DNA of 64,000 bases from Agelaius tricolor (lineage: Eukaryota > Chordata > Aves > Passeriformes > Icteridae). The stretch covers positions 54,069,381 through 54,133,380 of the forward strand of contig JALJCS010000001.1 in the NCBI GenBank assembly GCA_023055355.1, written 5' to 3'. A program made the translations under genes and the position numbers. The notes beneath the pieces were generated by a model. The model saw nothing but the letters and a program-made list of their open reading frames with translations. It searched no databases and was not told where the DNA came from. This document shows positions 1-13,600 of this stretch, piece by piece (positions within the stretch are counted from its first letter, which is position 1; every line of letters begins with the position of its first letter).

Positions 1-3000
1 CCTCATCAGACAAACACCAAAGTGGGCCCAAGTGAAGCACTGAGAACACACTGCCAGAGAAGGAATAAAACAACACCTTCAGAAGCAGCTAAGTGTTAAT
101 TCAGCCTAGCTGTGAGACCAACCTTACTACAGGTTAGCACTTATCACAACTGCAGGAGAAATCCAGTTTTGATTAATTTTTCAGGGTCTGAGATCAAAAC
201 CTGAAGAAAATAAAAAAAGACTGAAAAAAAAGTGTGAAGAGTTTATAAGGTAAAGCATAAATGAAAAGAAGACATGAGTAAACAGAGACTATAAATGCTG
301 CTGTACAAGTCACAGAAAACCAAAGAGGTAAGAGATTTCAGGAACTGAAATTTCTGTAACTGTTACTGTCAGTAACAAGCAATATTTCATTACTCTTTCC
401 CAAGTGATCATCATATTTGAATTTAAATAATAACTTCTGAGGATAGCCAGCACCACCATAACTAAATCCAAAGGATGAAGCTTCACAAGATAACTGAGCA
501 AATCCAAAACCATAGTAGCAGTGAAAGAGATAGTCAAATGCTGCCTTTCCTGCCACTTCATCTCACTTTCTTCTTTTTAAGCTGATGATGAATCAATTCA
601 GTTCCCTGGACTACTAGGAAAGGAAAAAAAGGAATTATTTTGCTCACTGATGAGTGGGAAAAACTGACTTACCAATGGCTGTTACCAAATGGTCTGTGAA
701 CAGGCACAAACAAGAGAATCATGGAAATAAGGAAAAAAGAAATAAAGAGGAGGAATTCAAATCCCTTTGGAAGCAGCAAGCTGTCAACAGGACTCCGTGT
801 TCTCATCAACACTCACCCAAGTGGTCTGATGAACACTCACCTAATAATCTATGCTAACCGCATAATTGAAAAACACTCTACTTCATACATTCCCCATTTT
901 TTACCTTCCCTAAAACCTTTATATTTAAAACTTCCATAAGAAACACTAACTGTTGGATATCTCAGATAAAAACCACACTGAGAACATTTCCCATTTTACT
1001 GAGCAATGGCCTTACACATGCAGCGTTTCCTTCAGAAGCCGCACCAAAGCACGCTCCTTGCTGCTCAGAACCAAAGAGTCAAATCTCTACTTTTCCACAG
1101 CACAGCATGTAGACTCCTAAATACTTAAATGTTCTGCTTCCATTTTTCATTCACTACACTCCAGGAAACTGTGCACAAAATGACCCAAATGCTTTCCTTC
1201 CCTTTTCAAAACATTTAATGAAAGCCTAATAATTTACAAGGAACGCAAAAGCATTTTTAAATGGAACATTTGTAGGCCAGCTTGTCCCTTCAGTTTGCAG
1301 TATTTATTAACTGTTTCCTTTTTTCTTTGCTCAACTGGATCACTGCACTCTGGCACACATTTTCTAAAGCTCAATGTGAAGGTAGGACTCAAAGACAAGA
1401 AGTCGACAGGTGGAAAAATATCTAGGTCATGTTACTAGGAGATTCCAGTGAGCAAAAGTTAGAATTCACTTGGTAATTTTTCCACCCTGTGCAAGTAAAG
1501 GATTGTAGGACAAAGGCACAAACCTAAGGCATCCCTGAATGTTACCATCTTTATTTAAAACATGCAAACATACATCTCATGATTGGAAAGAGTCAAGAGC
1601 CCACTATGCAAATCCTGCCTCAGTAAGAAGTCACATTACAGCTCAACCAACTGGGCGAGGATTACTCAAAATTACTTTGATAGTAGCAGTAGTACAACAC
1701 AGAACTACAATGTTCATTGTCAAGGACTCACACTGAGTAATTATGTAGAGAGACTGACACATCTGCATGTATTTATAATGGTGACAATTAAAGCTTTTTG
1801 AAGGACTATGATGTCATGATATGATCACATCTATTCAGGGTTCTTGACTTCACATTTTGTACAACAAATAGTGCTTTCAGAATTTGATTGTTCTTTGAAA
1901 TGTTTAAGAAGACAAATGAGGTTTTTAGAAATCCACATAAGAAATATGTTTTATTACAAAGAGTATTTATTTTCTTCTAAGATACAGCAGTCCAATCCCA
2001 ACTGCTGAAAGCGATGCACATAGGCACAAAAGCAGATATAATCATTAAGTCCTTATTTGCAGTCAGTTCAATATCTGATAATTTAACATAACAAAAAAAT
2101 TTATATCCAATAATCATAGCATGTTCATAACAACTATCCTTAGCTCCGATGTTCAGTTTCACCGACTGAAATCACCACTACTAAGAAAATTATTTTTTAA
2201 ATAATATTGAAAAAACCACCCCCACTGAGAGGATTTGCCATCAACTGGCAACAGCAATCAAATACTTGGATCAATTTAATTAACACACCATTCACCTGCC
2301 TGACAGTCATTCCCATGACAATACCTTTGCTGTTACTTTTGTGGAATGAAATCTGGGTAGAAATCCAAACGAAAAAAGCAGTGAATAACAAAAGATCAAT
2401 TGCAAATTACATTTATAGGCACACTGATGTTATTTTAGAACATCTGTCATGGACAATGCACAATGGATCCTTTAAATCAGCAAGCTTCAGCACTTTCATA
2501 CACTGATTCCAAATCAAAACACCCCATGAAAACCAAACAGCAAGAAAGCATCTTCTGGCCCTCATGTTGGGAAATACCAAAAATTTACTTCAAATTACAT
2601 TCTGGACTCATCTCTACAAGGTGATGTAAACTGAAAAAACTGAAACAGTAATGTGACACCAGTAAAGATGAGCCTCTATTAATGAAAAAAGTTAATAATA
2701 TGCATGGGTATCTACAACAAAAAGTCAATCAGAAAAACAAACACAAGGGCTATTAACATGTATTTCACTTTCACGACTGTTTAAACTGTTCCAGACAGCT
2801 ATGCTATTTGGGTGGTGTTTTAAGAAAATAAGTTGCAATAACAACTTTTTGCATGCTAATCAACTTAAGCAGACCATTGCTAGTCACAAAAAGAAAATAA
2901 ACATGCTTAATTTTTAAAATAAAAATAGCAATTGATTTATTAGGAAAACATCCAGCCACTGCCCTAGGATAGCTCATAGTAATTAAACTGTATTGTCACA

Positions 3001-6000
3001 TGGATCACTTCACTGCACTCACCAATAATAAATATTTACTAATTAACAAACTCCTTTGGCTGCATGCACATGAATGGTGACATTTTCAAAGGCAGCAGCA
3101 GCAGTTTAGACTGGCTGCTCTTTGGGCGGTACAAAGAGTGCACAGTGAAGGAAGGACCTCAGTGCTTCACAATCTCTCTTTACATACCCGTTTGAGTACA
3201 CACACCCTGACAGACCACACAAGGGCCTTACACACACCCAGCTGTGGAGGAAGGGATTTTAAAACCCCAAATTTGTCCCTAGAGGAAGCATAGTGTCCTT
3301 ACCAAGTAACAGCATCCACAAAGTTTACAGATTAGTTTTTCTCTTTTCTACAGGAAAGCACATTTTTTTACACACTTTCACTGCTGTCTTTTATTGGAAT
3401 TTGGGGTTTTTAACCATTCTGCAAATTGTTACTGCACTGAATGTAAATATGTGTTTCTTTTCTTAGGTTTCTAATTTTTTTAACTGATAATTTCTCTATT
3501 TAATATTTACTTTGACATCTTGAGGTTTACAACATCATTTACAGAGTCAGATGTTCTGATCATCTCTGCATTTTTTCATATGAAGACCAATGCATAAGCC
3601 ACAACCTCTCTTAAGTAACCTATAATACGATTTTCTTTCTTAAAGAGACTGACATATTTTGCAGTCCATTGGCTTAGGATTTAGAAACCCTGACACACAT
3701 ACTATGCTCCCTGAATTTCCAAAGTACATCTAATTTCACAAATGGCACAATGATAAAAAATACATCACTTCTGAGAGTGCTCGTGGGTACTCCATTTGGC
3801 AGCTTCTTGTTCTACCTTGTTGGGGCACACAAACAAAAAGAGTCCAAGCCATTTCTCACCTGTAAAAACTGGGAAAAATACATAAGAGAAAAGAAACAAA
3901 AAAGAAAAGAATGGTCACAGCAGCCAAATTTGTGCTTTTAGCTGCTCAGCAAAAGGGTAATTTTAAGACAACCGGAGCTAAGGTTTAACAGGTTCAAAAT
4001 GAAGTGAAAATTGTACTCTATTCACTGCAGGAAATGTAAGGAAGGAAATAAGCAAAGGCCATGAAAAGGAAGTGATGGCAAGAAAGGAAATAATAAGATA
4101 ATGAAGAAAGAGTGCTACAGAATAGAATTAAAACCAAGCAGACCAAATTCCTGGCATATACATTGATTATAAAGGATTACAAAGTCCTGAGAAAATTGTT
4201 CTCAGAAACACTGTCTGTGTCAGAAAAGCCAAACTATTACATTGCCACTCTCAGCCTGCTTTTGAAGTGATTGGTGTTCTTCAGCCAGGAAGATGGGGAT
4301 ATCTGGAGTAACTACAGGGAAAACCTTGTCCCCAGATCACACTGGTAATTCTCACTGTCTTACATTGTCTGTGTTATGTGTGCTTTGGAAATTAATTACC
4401 CATATTGTTTAGATATAGCCACATGCTTCTTGTTCAGCTTTCATCATAGAAATCAAATTAAACAAAAGAAAAATTATTTATTAAAACCCAACAAAACAAA
4501 AGGATATTACACAGCCAATGTTCCAACTACCAAAAATAAATTTAAGAGCTGCCATTAGGTCCTTTCAGAAGCAAGTCCAACCACTGCCTTCTTTCTAGCA
4601 TTACACAGTGCCATCAAAACCTCTTGTCAAGACACAGCAAAAACTACCTTGAGCTCAGAATTTATGTCTGGTTTGGTTACTTTTATCCTGAAGTCTTTAT
4701 CTCTTGTTTTCAGATGCATATTATGTTTAACTCATTTGTAATTCTTGAGCAACATAATGGTACATAAAACCCTTGAGGGGCTAACTTCCAACTGACATTC
4801 ACAGAGGCAGTAAAGAAAGCAAATCAGGAATACGCCCAAGGTATGTGCTTCAGGGAACACTTATTCCATCAAATTTTTTAAGGTATTACATAAATGGAAC
4901 AAACGACATTTGTATGAAACTAGAGATTTTTCTAGACACTACTAGGAAAATACTGTAGAGCTAAAGGAGTCTGAATTATTACCATGGCTAGAACTCCAAT
5001 TAGCTCTTTTCTTCTTTTTTTTTTATTTTAAGCTATTTGTTGTTATTTTTATCTACAAATACCACATAGACATTTATAAAAAACACCGATGACACAAAAA
5101 TCAAACAAGGTCAAGTAACAGATATGCTTACTAAACAATTAGACAGAAATAAAAAGTAAGTTTTTGTATGTACTTACATATTTAAAATTCTGCCATAGAT
5201 TCCTTACAGAATAAAAAAACATTAATAGAAAACTCAGAGTGAAAGAACCTCTCTTTCACACTGCATTCATTTGCCAAGTATCATAAGACACCTTTAGGTA
5301 AAGTAGCACACTTTTTTCTGAGCAGTGCTGGTTTGAGGACAGACTCCATTCCTTTACCACAGAGTCTCTGTAACTGGTTTGTAACTGCAGCAAAATCTTT
5401 GGAAACCATGTGGCAAAAAGGAATGCATGGTCATACTAGTAGTGAGCTGCTTAAATATCATATGTTATGTTTAAATAGCATAAGTTACTTAAATATCCAG
5501 ATGCACGTGCAGTAGGACTACTTGTGCATAGGTTTCATTAAATCAGTAAGGAACCAACAAATAGTGGGACAAGAATATTCATTGCTATTAAAAGATTTAT
5601 TCAGAAACTAAATAAAAGCATCATCATATAGACAATACTAACTTAGAAGTGGTGGCAAACTGCATAACACACTGATTAAGTGTGCACTCAGCTTGTTACA
5701 TTTCCACAGACACGCAAGCCATCCAATTTTCTTGACGCGTATTTTTAATAGAAAATAGTTGCAGGTACTTGTAGATCTCACTTTTTTCATTCAGTACACC
5801 CAAATATTTACATGACAAACACCTCAGGAAACAAAGCTACTATACAGTGAACCCTGAAAAAGTCAATTTATTGTAATTCCTATTATAAACACTGAGGAGA
5901 AAAGCCACAGCAAATTCATTCAATTACTTTAAAACAAGTAACTCCAAATTTAAAAATGTGCAAGAGGAAATTACAATGATCATACCTATCTTATGAGCAG

Positions 6001-7523
6001 AAAAAACATCTCAGTTATATAAGTAATTTACTCACTCTTTTTAAATAAATATTCATAATAATTCACATCTGTTTTTTCATCACAGACATGATCAGAAGAA
6101 TGTGCAAGTTGCTTCCCTGCCATCACTACTTTAATGTTTTACAGAATAGGTTTTCCAGATGTGGTATGAAAAGGACACAGATTACAGAATAACCTATTGG
6201 AAAATCCTTCATACCAGTGCATTAAAAAACCAAACCATTATTTTAAAATAAGCTTCAGGTTGTACAGGTGAAGTCGCTCTTATTTTTTGCTCTCTTGGTA
6301 AAGACAACAGCTTTTCAACTTTTATTTATCACACTAGACAACAACTGTATTTACATATTATCCAGTTTGCTGAGCAGTATCACAACACTGTAGTATTAAA
6401 GTTACACATTTGTTAAAATATTTTTCTGAAAAATGTACCAACAGTATTTCATAAACATCCCTACTTGCTCAATAAAAGCAAGCTCAATAGCTTTTCAACA
6501 CTTACAAAATTTTAACACATCAGAAAAATTTATTTACTGAAGGAACCATCTACAGACACCAATCAATTCTACAGGGCCAAAAGGCTAATAAGCTTTTCAG
6601 TCTGATGTAAGTGCATTCCCTAAACCAGTATCATTGAAACATACAACTCCAATTCTTCCAATGACTGCTTTATATCTAAAAATACCACTACTGAGTGCTG
6701 CAATTACATTTCTCAGCTGGAGACATCTTTCTACATTATTTTCTTGAATGCATAAGATCCAGACTCAACAGTGTGCTAATCAACTGCACTAAACTGCAAA
6801 TGTGATCTAATTAACTGGAAACCACTCAGATTTGATTGGTAGGGGCTTTTTTGTTTGCTTTTAAATCCAAGCATATCATAATCACCTTGTGTGACCTCCA
6901 TAGAAAACAGTAACGAAAAGGACAAGATATTCAGAGAGAAAAAAACCAACCCCATAATTATAAAATATGCTTAGGTCCTGACAACATGTACTTACTCTCA
7001 CAAGAGCATGTTTGCCCAGTAATTTCTTATGGATTCTGACATAAGTACATCTAGTCATAAATCTGCTCAAAGGTAAGAATCACCTACAGTGTGTATTTTG
7101 GTCACACAGCCCTAACCATTTGAACCATGCCTTACAGTTGAACTGGAGAGCAGCTCCTAGCCCTCAATTTAGTCTGGTGAAAAAAACAATTCTGAGACTC
7201 CCAAAAAGTTTGGAAAGGTTATCACACGTTATATGTGGCCTTATTTGAATTGAGTGTGTTCTGTCATTGGGTGTGCCCTGTCATTAGGGCAGGTTAGAAA
7301 ATTCTTCTTAGACTAGCAACATCCGTTAGGCCAAGTCTCCTTTTATGCCTCCTCTAAAATTCTTAACATTTAACAGATCTTGTAGGAAAGGAAGATGAAC
7401 AGAGCAAGTCACCTCATGACTAATCTTGTCACTAACTGTTTTTTTTCTGTCTCCTATGGAAAGTATTCATTACAAGATATAAGCTACTCAGCTGAACATA
7501 TGCTGTATCTTTCTTTTACTCAC
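1..7523 (-). other. ZDHHC14: ZDHHC14 intron 3, downstream part
   Basis: Non-coding intron sequence after the exon 3 donor. I looked on the minus strand for exon 4 (the ERFDHHCPWVGNC region of the family) and found nothing like it, so the intron continues beyond base 1. The sequence is AT-rich with short A and T runs. Apart from a possible CR1 remnant near 4553-4640 and a small hairpin at 361-377, I see no recognisable element. The ORFs here are short and have no recognisable domains. Confidence 0.8.
4553..4645 (-). repeat. possible old CR1 LINE 3'-end remnant
   Basis: The plus strand reads AGCAAGTCCAACCACTG followed by CTAGCATTACACAGTGCC. This resembles the reverse complement of the avian CR1 3' region, where a 'gagtccaacc' phrase is followed by 'aacctaacactgcc'. 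The match is broken and the edges are not visible, so it would be an old fragment. CR1 is the main LINE of birds. Confidence 0.35.
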
Positions 7524-7682
7524 CTACGCAGTTATCACAAAGGCTGCAATGTGAGGCACGAGGTGGGCGGAAAATCTTGCAAGTAAAACAATATTTTAGT
7601 TTCACTGTCTGTCCATTGATGATCACTTCTTTTGTTCTGGGAGGGGGACGATATCCTCCTGAACTGCAGCCATTTGCTATAT
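7524..7682 (-). CDS. ZDHHC14: ZDHHC14 coding exon 3 (start of cysteine-rich DHHC domain)
   Basis: Next coding exon of the same gene, 159 nt. On the minus strand the acceptor ends in TTCTTAG before 7682, and the donor GTGAGT follows 7524. The G ending exon 2 joins AT here to give Asp, so the joined protein reads ERQI-DIANG. The peptide continues [20 protein letters not shown], then [17 protein letters not shown], then [20 protein letters not shown] and DNC supply zinc-binding cysteines and the histidine of the cysteine-rich domain that precedes the catalytic DHHC. The DHHC motif itself is on exon 4, outside the window. Both flanking introns are phase 1, so the exon is frame-neutral. The [13 protein letters not shown] stretch distinguishes it from ZDHHC9. 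One position, the Cys after IANG, is Thr in the human protein as I remember it. Confidence 0.96.
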
Positions 7683-10600
7683 CTAAGAATGAAAATACAA
7701 GACATGAAATGTTGTACACGAGCTATGATGTATGCACAAAACTGTCCTCGACGGCAATCTATAGCAAATTTCAAATTCGTATTTACACATTTAAAATAAA
7801 CAATTTTCCCCTTCTAATTCTTGAGTAATAAGCAGCAAAGAGACATTTCATTGCAAATAGCATCCAAAGCCAATCAACCTGCATCAAAGAAACCATCCAA
7901 ACCCAAGTCTCAAACACTGACAATGACTTTGATCCCAGAATTCTTACAGTTTCATATCCCCAAATAGCTCTTAGATAACATATTAAAGACAACTATAACT
8001 ACTCGTGTAGGACAGCAAAACTTGGAAGTTACCTTTAGAATCTTCCTAATTTTTTCAGAATTCCTGTAATAAAAAAAAAATCTCCCTAGAAACGCTGCAG
8101 AAATTCTACAGCCTAGAAGAGAATCTGCATATTTACTTAAGCAACAGCAGCTCTGTCATCTGAATCTGGTGAATGTTGATATCTCTTGCATGCTGTGATA
8201 CAACAGAGCACATTCACAAAAGTATCTTACAGCTTTTGCTGCTTAGAAGTTTGAACACCCAACTCCCGGTGTTACTTCTAGACACCTTCAAGTTTTTTTG
8301 TTGCACAAAACGGGTTCCCAACTACCTTGTTTGAGACAAGTAGTAGTGTTTTGGGTTTTGTTTCTAAGCTTCCCTTTATTTTTAGGATATTATCAATAAT
8401 TTTTATAGCATCTAAAGGGCTGATTAGGCTAATAAAGTTCAATTTTGCCCAAGTTGAGCTTTACTCTGAAACTTCAACATGTAAAAATGGTGCCTTTTTC
8501 AAGGTCTATCTGTTCTTGTGTAATCACAATCAAATCAAACCAGAGAAGTGGAAAAGAAAACCCTAAATTTATTACACTTGGAAAACAGATCAGCTAAGAC
8601 AATAGGGAAGTAAAATAAACTATTTTTCCAATATATGAATGAAAATACATTTCAAAGTCACAGTCAAGTCACTTGAACAACTACGTCTTAAGTTGTCCCA
8701 TTTTCATGTGGGGCTTGTTACTAAAAGATCTATGACTTTATTTGAGCCCAAATTGTTAGAAATATCACCCACAATTTCAATTTCTGCCAATTACACAGCC
8801 TACAAATGATGTATTTTCCAAAAGGGCAACAAGAAAGTTTCCCACCTAGCAAGGCATTCAAACTGGCAACAGCACAGCTGTGCTAGCAAAGGTGCAATTA
8901 TACAACATGCTGATTTGGCAGCAAATCCAGCTTAAGGAGTTCTCATCTGCAAAGTGCGCACCCATAAATATGATCCATAAATATGCATCAATAAATAAAA
9001 GTCCTTGTGGGACACCACTGTAAACTTGACCATTAAAACAACCAGACTTCAGAAAACTCTAATGGAGAAGAGGATGAAATGAAGGGAGCAATAGCTGAGA
9101 TGGATGGAATCTAGATATAAAGCTCCTAAACATCCATTATGAGAATGAAGTGGTGAATACTAAAAAAGAGCAGCATAGAAGCAGCCTCCTACAGCCTAAT
9201 GAGGTAAAGACATTCATTTGTGTTGGATATAAAGCAACTCCTGCAATGTGCTTGCAATGCCTAGCCAGGTCCTACAACCTGCACATGGAAGCATGGATTA
9301 TTGTGTGGTTCCCATAACTAGCAGTTATACTGATTTTGACCTCAAGGCCAATACTACTTGACAAATATTTCTGATTAAGTAATGCTACCAGTGTATTTCA
9401 GCATATAAGCTGAAGAGATGTTCTTTGGAAGACACAGCACAACTGTGCTTATAGTATTTAAAGCACTAGAGAGACATGGATGTTAACTAAATCCAGAAGA
9501 CAGGGAAGAATTTCTTCAAATTCACATTACACTAAGAAAGTAACGTGTAATGGTGACATTATAACCAATCAGCTTGTAATAGTCACAGTCCTTCTAGAAA
9601 TCTTTGGACATTAGAAAACACAATGTTAGACCCATTTCTGACCATATTTTGGTCAAGATAAGACTTAAACTGTGAACATAAATACAGGTAATTAGCCCTT
9701 TGATTTTATTGAATAAAGCATTTAATACATGCTGGCATGGCATCTTCATTAAAAACCCAAATATTTTCATTTGATACTCACATTTAGGTGCGTAACCATA
9801 AAAAATACTGAATAAAGCCTGAATTTCATCTAGGTGTAGCTTTGTATGCTAGAAATACTGATGCATTGAATTTTCTAACATAACAGTAATATTTCAGATT
9901 TCTTTCTTTTACAAAATCTTATTATTCTTGAGTATGTACATAATAATTGAAAGAAAATTACTTAAACCAGTCAAGAGGAATTGTTTAGAGAGAATATGCT
10001 CTTTTTCCTACATAAACATTTATTTTGTAAGAGGCACATTGACTAAACCCAGTATTCCCCCTCCTTTCAAGAAGCTCATAAAGTGCACCACAATTATTTT
10101 AGATGGGCTCTGGCAGAATCTCAAAGGCAACTTCTGTCTTCTCTGGTGGAGAAGTGAGACTACTGTCCAGCCCATTTTATTTACACCAGTCTTCTAAGAG
10201 GATTTCCTTCCTAACATTTGCAGGGAAGTTCACAGAGACAGCAATTCCTAGCTCTCCAAGGCAAATTAATCTTGAAATCCAAGGGTGAAAGCTCATGCAA
10301 ATGAAATAAGTGTAAACAGTCTTGCTGATTTTCCAGGGACTGAGAATTTTTCTCAAAATCTTAAATTGCATAATCAAACCTGAATGTTCCAGTCTTTCTG
10401 TTTACTAACAGCTTTTTCCTGGAAACAAGCTGCAGAGCAAGGTCAAATGTGCTTGGATTTAATACAATTTAACACAATCTAACCTAAATATGCTAAACAT
10501 GTCCTGGTCTCACTGTGAATTTTCAGATTGCAGTTTGTCTTTAATTCAACAGCTCATACTTGGGGTCTAACACAGTGAAATCTTCAATATGTGAGTTCTC

Positions 10601-13600
10601 TTTGAGGAACAGAAAGATGAACCTTAACAGAATCATCTTCCCCAAATAAACTGCGTTTGATCACTGCTACATTTGACTCATCCAACCTATTACTGATGTA
10701 GTAATGAAAGTTCTTTCAAAAAAAGGCTAAAATTTACCCACTAATGGGATTGCCATCCATCCTCTCTGTTCTGACACATTTTGGAACTTCTCTAGCAGGG
10801 TTAACTGTTCATGCACTAGATGGGGCTCCAGCATTTTTATTACCATAATTACAAAAACCCCATGCATGCAAATTCATGTCCTTGCAGGACCAAGAGACCT
10901 GAAATGCTCCAAGAAAGATACTCCAAGTATTTAATGGAGATACAGCACAACCTAGCAACCTCTCCTAATGGGACAACAAACTCCACTTGGATTTCTCAAT
11001 TTATTATGCTACAAACAAATAAGTGGTGCTGACAAAAGACAGAAGTTGCAAGTTTGTATACATATCACTAGGACTCTCCTGCTCAATCAAGAGTTGGATT
11101 TTTGGCCAATGTTCCTAAAAACTTGAGACAAACAGCCTTTAGAAGGCAGCCCTGCATTGTCTCTATACAAGCTTCATAACCATATCATGCAATGATTGTT
11201 GACAACTTTAAAAGGACACAATTTCAATCTTCAAACAAAATTATTTGAGAAGTCAGTAAACTGAAACAATTCTAATGTTTCCTGAGAACTAAATGAAAAG
11301 GTAATGAAAAGAATCTTTATGTATAACCCATAACATCTGAAAAATAAGAGAAAAAATTCTAACCAAAAACAAAACAAAGCCAGCCAACAGTGCAAATTGC
11401 TAAGAAATGTCTTCCTATGTGTTTAACTGTTCAAATTTAAGGTACTTTTTTAACAACAGTGGGCTACAAGACAAGAGACATTTATTTCTTGGAGGGAAGA
11501 GAACTTAAATAAAATACTCTTGTTTCAAGACAGTAATCTCAGGGACAAACAATACTGGGAACCTGGTTTAGAAAATCAGCAGCTGCTAACTGCATTCTTC
11601 ACATAGTTTTTCATCAGATAGCCATCAAGAGATACAGAACACATACTGCTCCCAACTTTAAGGACTTGCTGCCTTAGATTTTTCTGCAATAATGTATTAT
11701 TTTCTTAAAAGTAGAGTTTCATGATCTTCTTGAAGCCTAAAACTTCATGTGAATGGTATGCTCATTCCCAGAAAGAAATATAATATTTAGTGATTTGCTG
11801 AGGGAAAGAAGCACAGACAGGAAGAGCTTTCTAAGAGTTACCTGACACACAAAGTAATTTCACTATATTTATTTTAAGCATGTTGTTTAAGGGTGCAGTA
11901 TCAGGTACAACTATAAGACTAGGAAGCTGGCATCCCACTTTTGTAAAGAAAGCAAAATGTGCTAACTACAAACAGTACGTATTTGTTCAGGCCATGGCCA
12001 GTTCTATGAAATGTCTGTGCTGTGGCATGGATTTAATTTTATAAGGCTATAATGAAATCCAATTGTGCATTTCAAAACAAAAGAAAGATAGGCAAGGAAT
12101 TCTGAAGGAGTCTCAAATGTGACTTTGAGCATCAGCGTAAATTAGCCAATTTGCAGAGATAGTGTGCCACTGTAGCTCATACATTGAATTCAGGGTTTGG
12201 AAAACACAAAGGCAAGCAAGCAGAAGCTGTCCTGAGAACTGGCCTGAACTAATCAAACAGATTAAATGAGGAAGATACATATAACTTATGAAAGCCTGAA
12301 GAAAAATTCAAAGCATTTTAAGGCTGGAAGGATAAATTACCATGACCATCTTTTCAATTATCTGCATCACCTATCCAATGCAAACAAGACTGATATTGTG
12401 AAAGAATTGTTAAACTTGTATACATCAACTGGACAAATGCTTTCCTGCTTACAAAACCCATTCTCCTAGATTGGGTTATCGTTCTAAGCCTTCATATTCA
12501 GAAGTTCACAATTTTTCCACTTGAAGTGACTTAACACTGACTTAACTCCAAGAAAGACATGTAACTGCTAAGAGGCTACAAAATAAGGCTGCTCTTAGTA
12601 TTTTTGTTTCCACAGAAGAAAAATCCCCTCTCAATATAATATTTTGTATGATTGCAGAAGCCATGCTTATATGTATCATGACAATAATGCAATTACAGCT
12701 AGGGTACCCCGGAAAAACTTCTTTTCAATTTTAATGGAAGTTATAATTGAAGTAGAAATACTACACATCAGTACATTTAATGTTGCATTTAAAGAAAAAA
12801 AAAATCCTGCTGTATTTCAGTGAAATTATAGCACTTTTATAGCAAATAAAGTTACCCTCAGTGATTTTTACATTATATAAGCCTCATACATCTAGTTGCT
12901 GTTGTTCTATTATGTTATATGAAAACCCCAGCAAACTGGAGTGTTTTAAGACTTTTGCTTCTCCTCTCTCTTAGGCCAAATGCACGTATGTAATAAATAT
13001 TCTTACAAGCCCTGTTTTCCAAACTTCTCTGTTTAGCTGCCTTCCTCTTGAGTTTTTACATATGTTGTAGAAAACCAGACAGTGAACTGAGCCCTCATCA
13101 CCACCGGGTATCTCAGAATGTCACTTCTTCTGGCTCATGTAACCACTCCTCTTCTAACATGCCCCAAAAAGGATTCCTCCTTTTTGTCATAGCACAGTGC
13201 TAACCCAATCTGTTTGGATATAACACTCAAGTCTCTTCTTCCTGCATTATTCACCACTTAGACCCCTTTCCATTAGTATTTGATTTCCACTTGTATTCTT
13301 GCATTTTGTGGTTTTTCCCTAACGTTGCTCAAACTATTTAAAATACATTTTAAAAAAATCAAACCCAGTGATTGCAAATTTCTCCATCTCAGCACCAACT
13401 TCAGAGTTAAGCATATTCCTCATGAGCCCACAATCAGTCTCTGAAAGGTCCTATTTGAGCACTTAGCATTTGCTGCTAGAGTGTCTTTTTAAAAAGGTAC
13501 TTACTGACTTTGTGGCAATTTCATCCAGAACTTATTTCCAAAACTGATACAGAAAGAATCCTATGCAGGACACCATCAAGAGCTTAATTAGAGTGAAAAA

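Noticed and set aside
310..561. Overlapping minus-strand ORFs of 83 and 72 codons as a possible ZDHHC14 exon 4 or other exon
   Set aside because: Neither frame contains DHHC, CPWVGNC or any other family motif, and I could not place convincing splice sites.
12320..12365. Reverse-oriented CR1-like phrase (AAGGCTGGAAGGATAAATTA)
   Set aside because: The match is too short and broken to annotate as an element.
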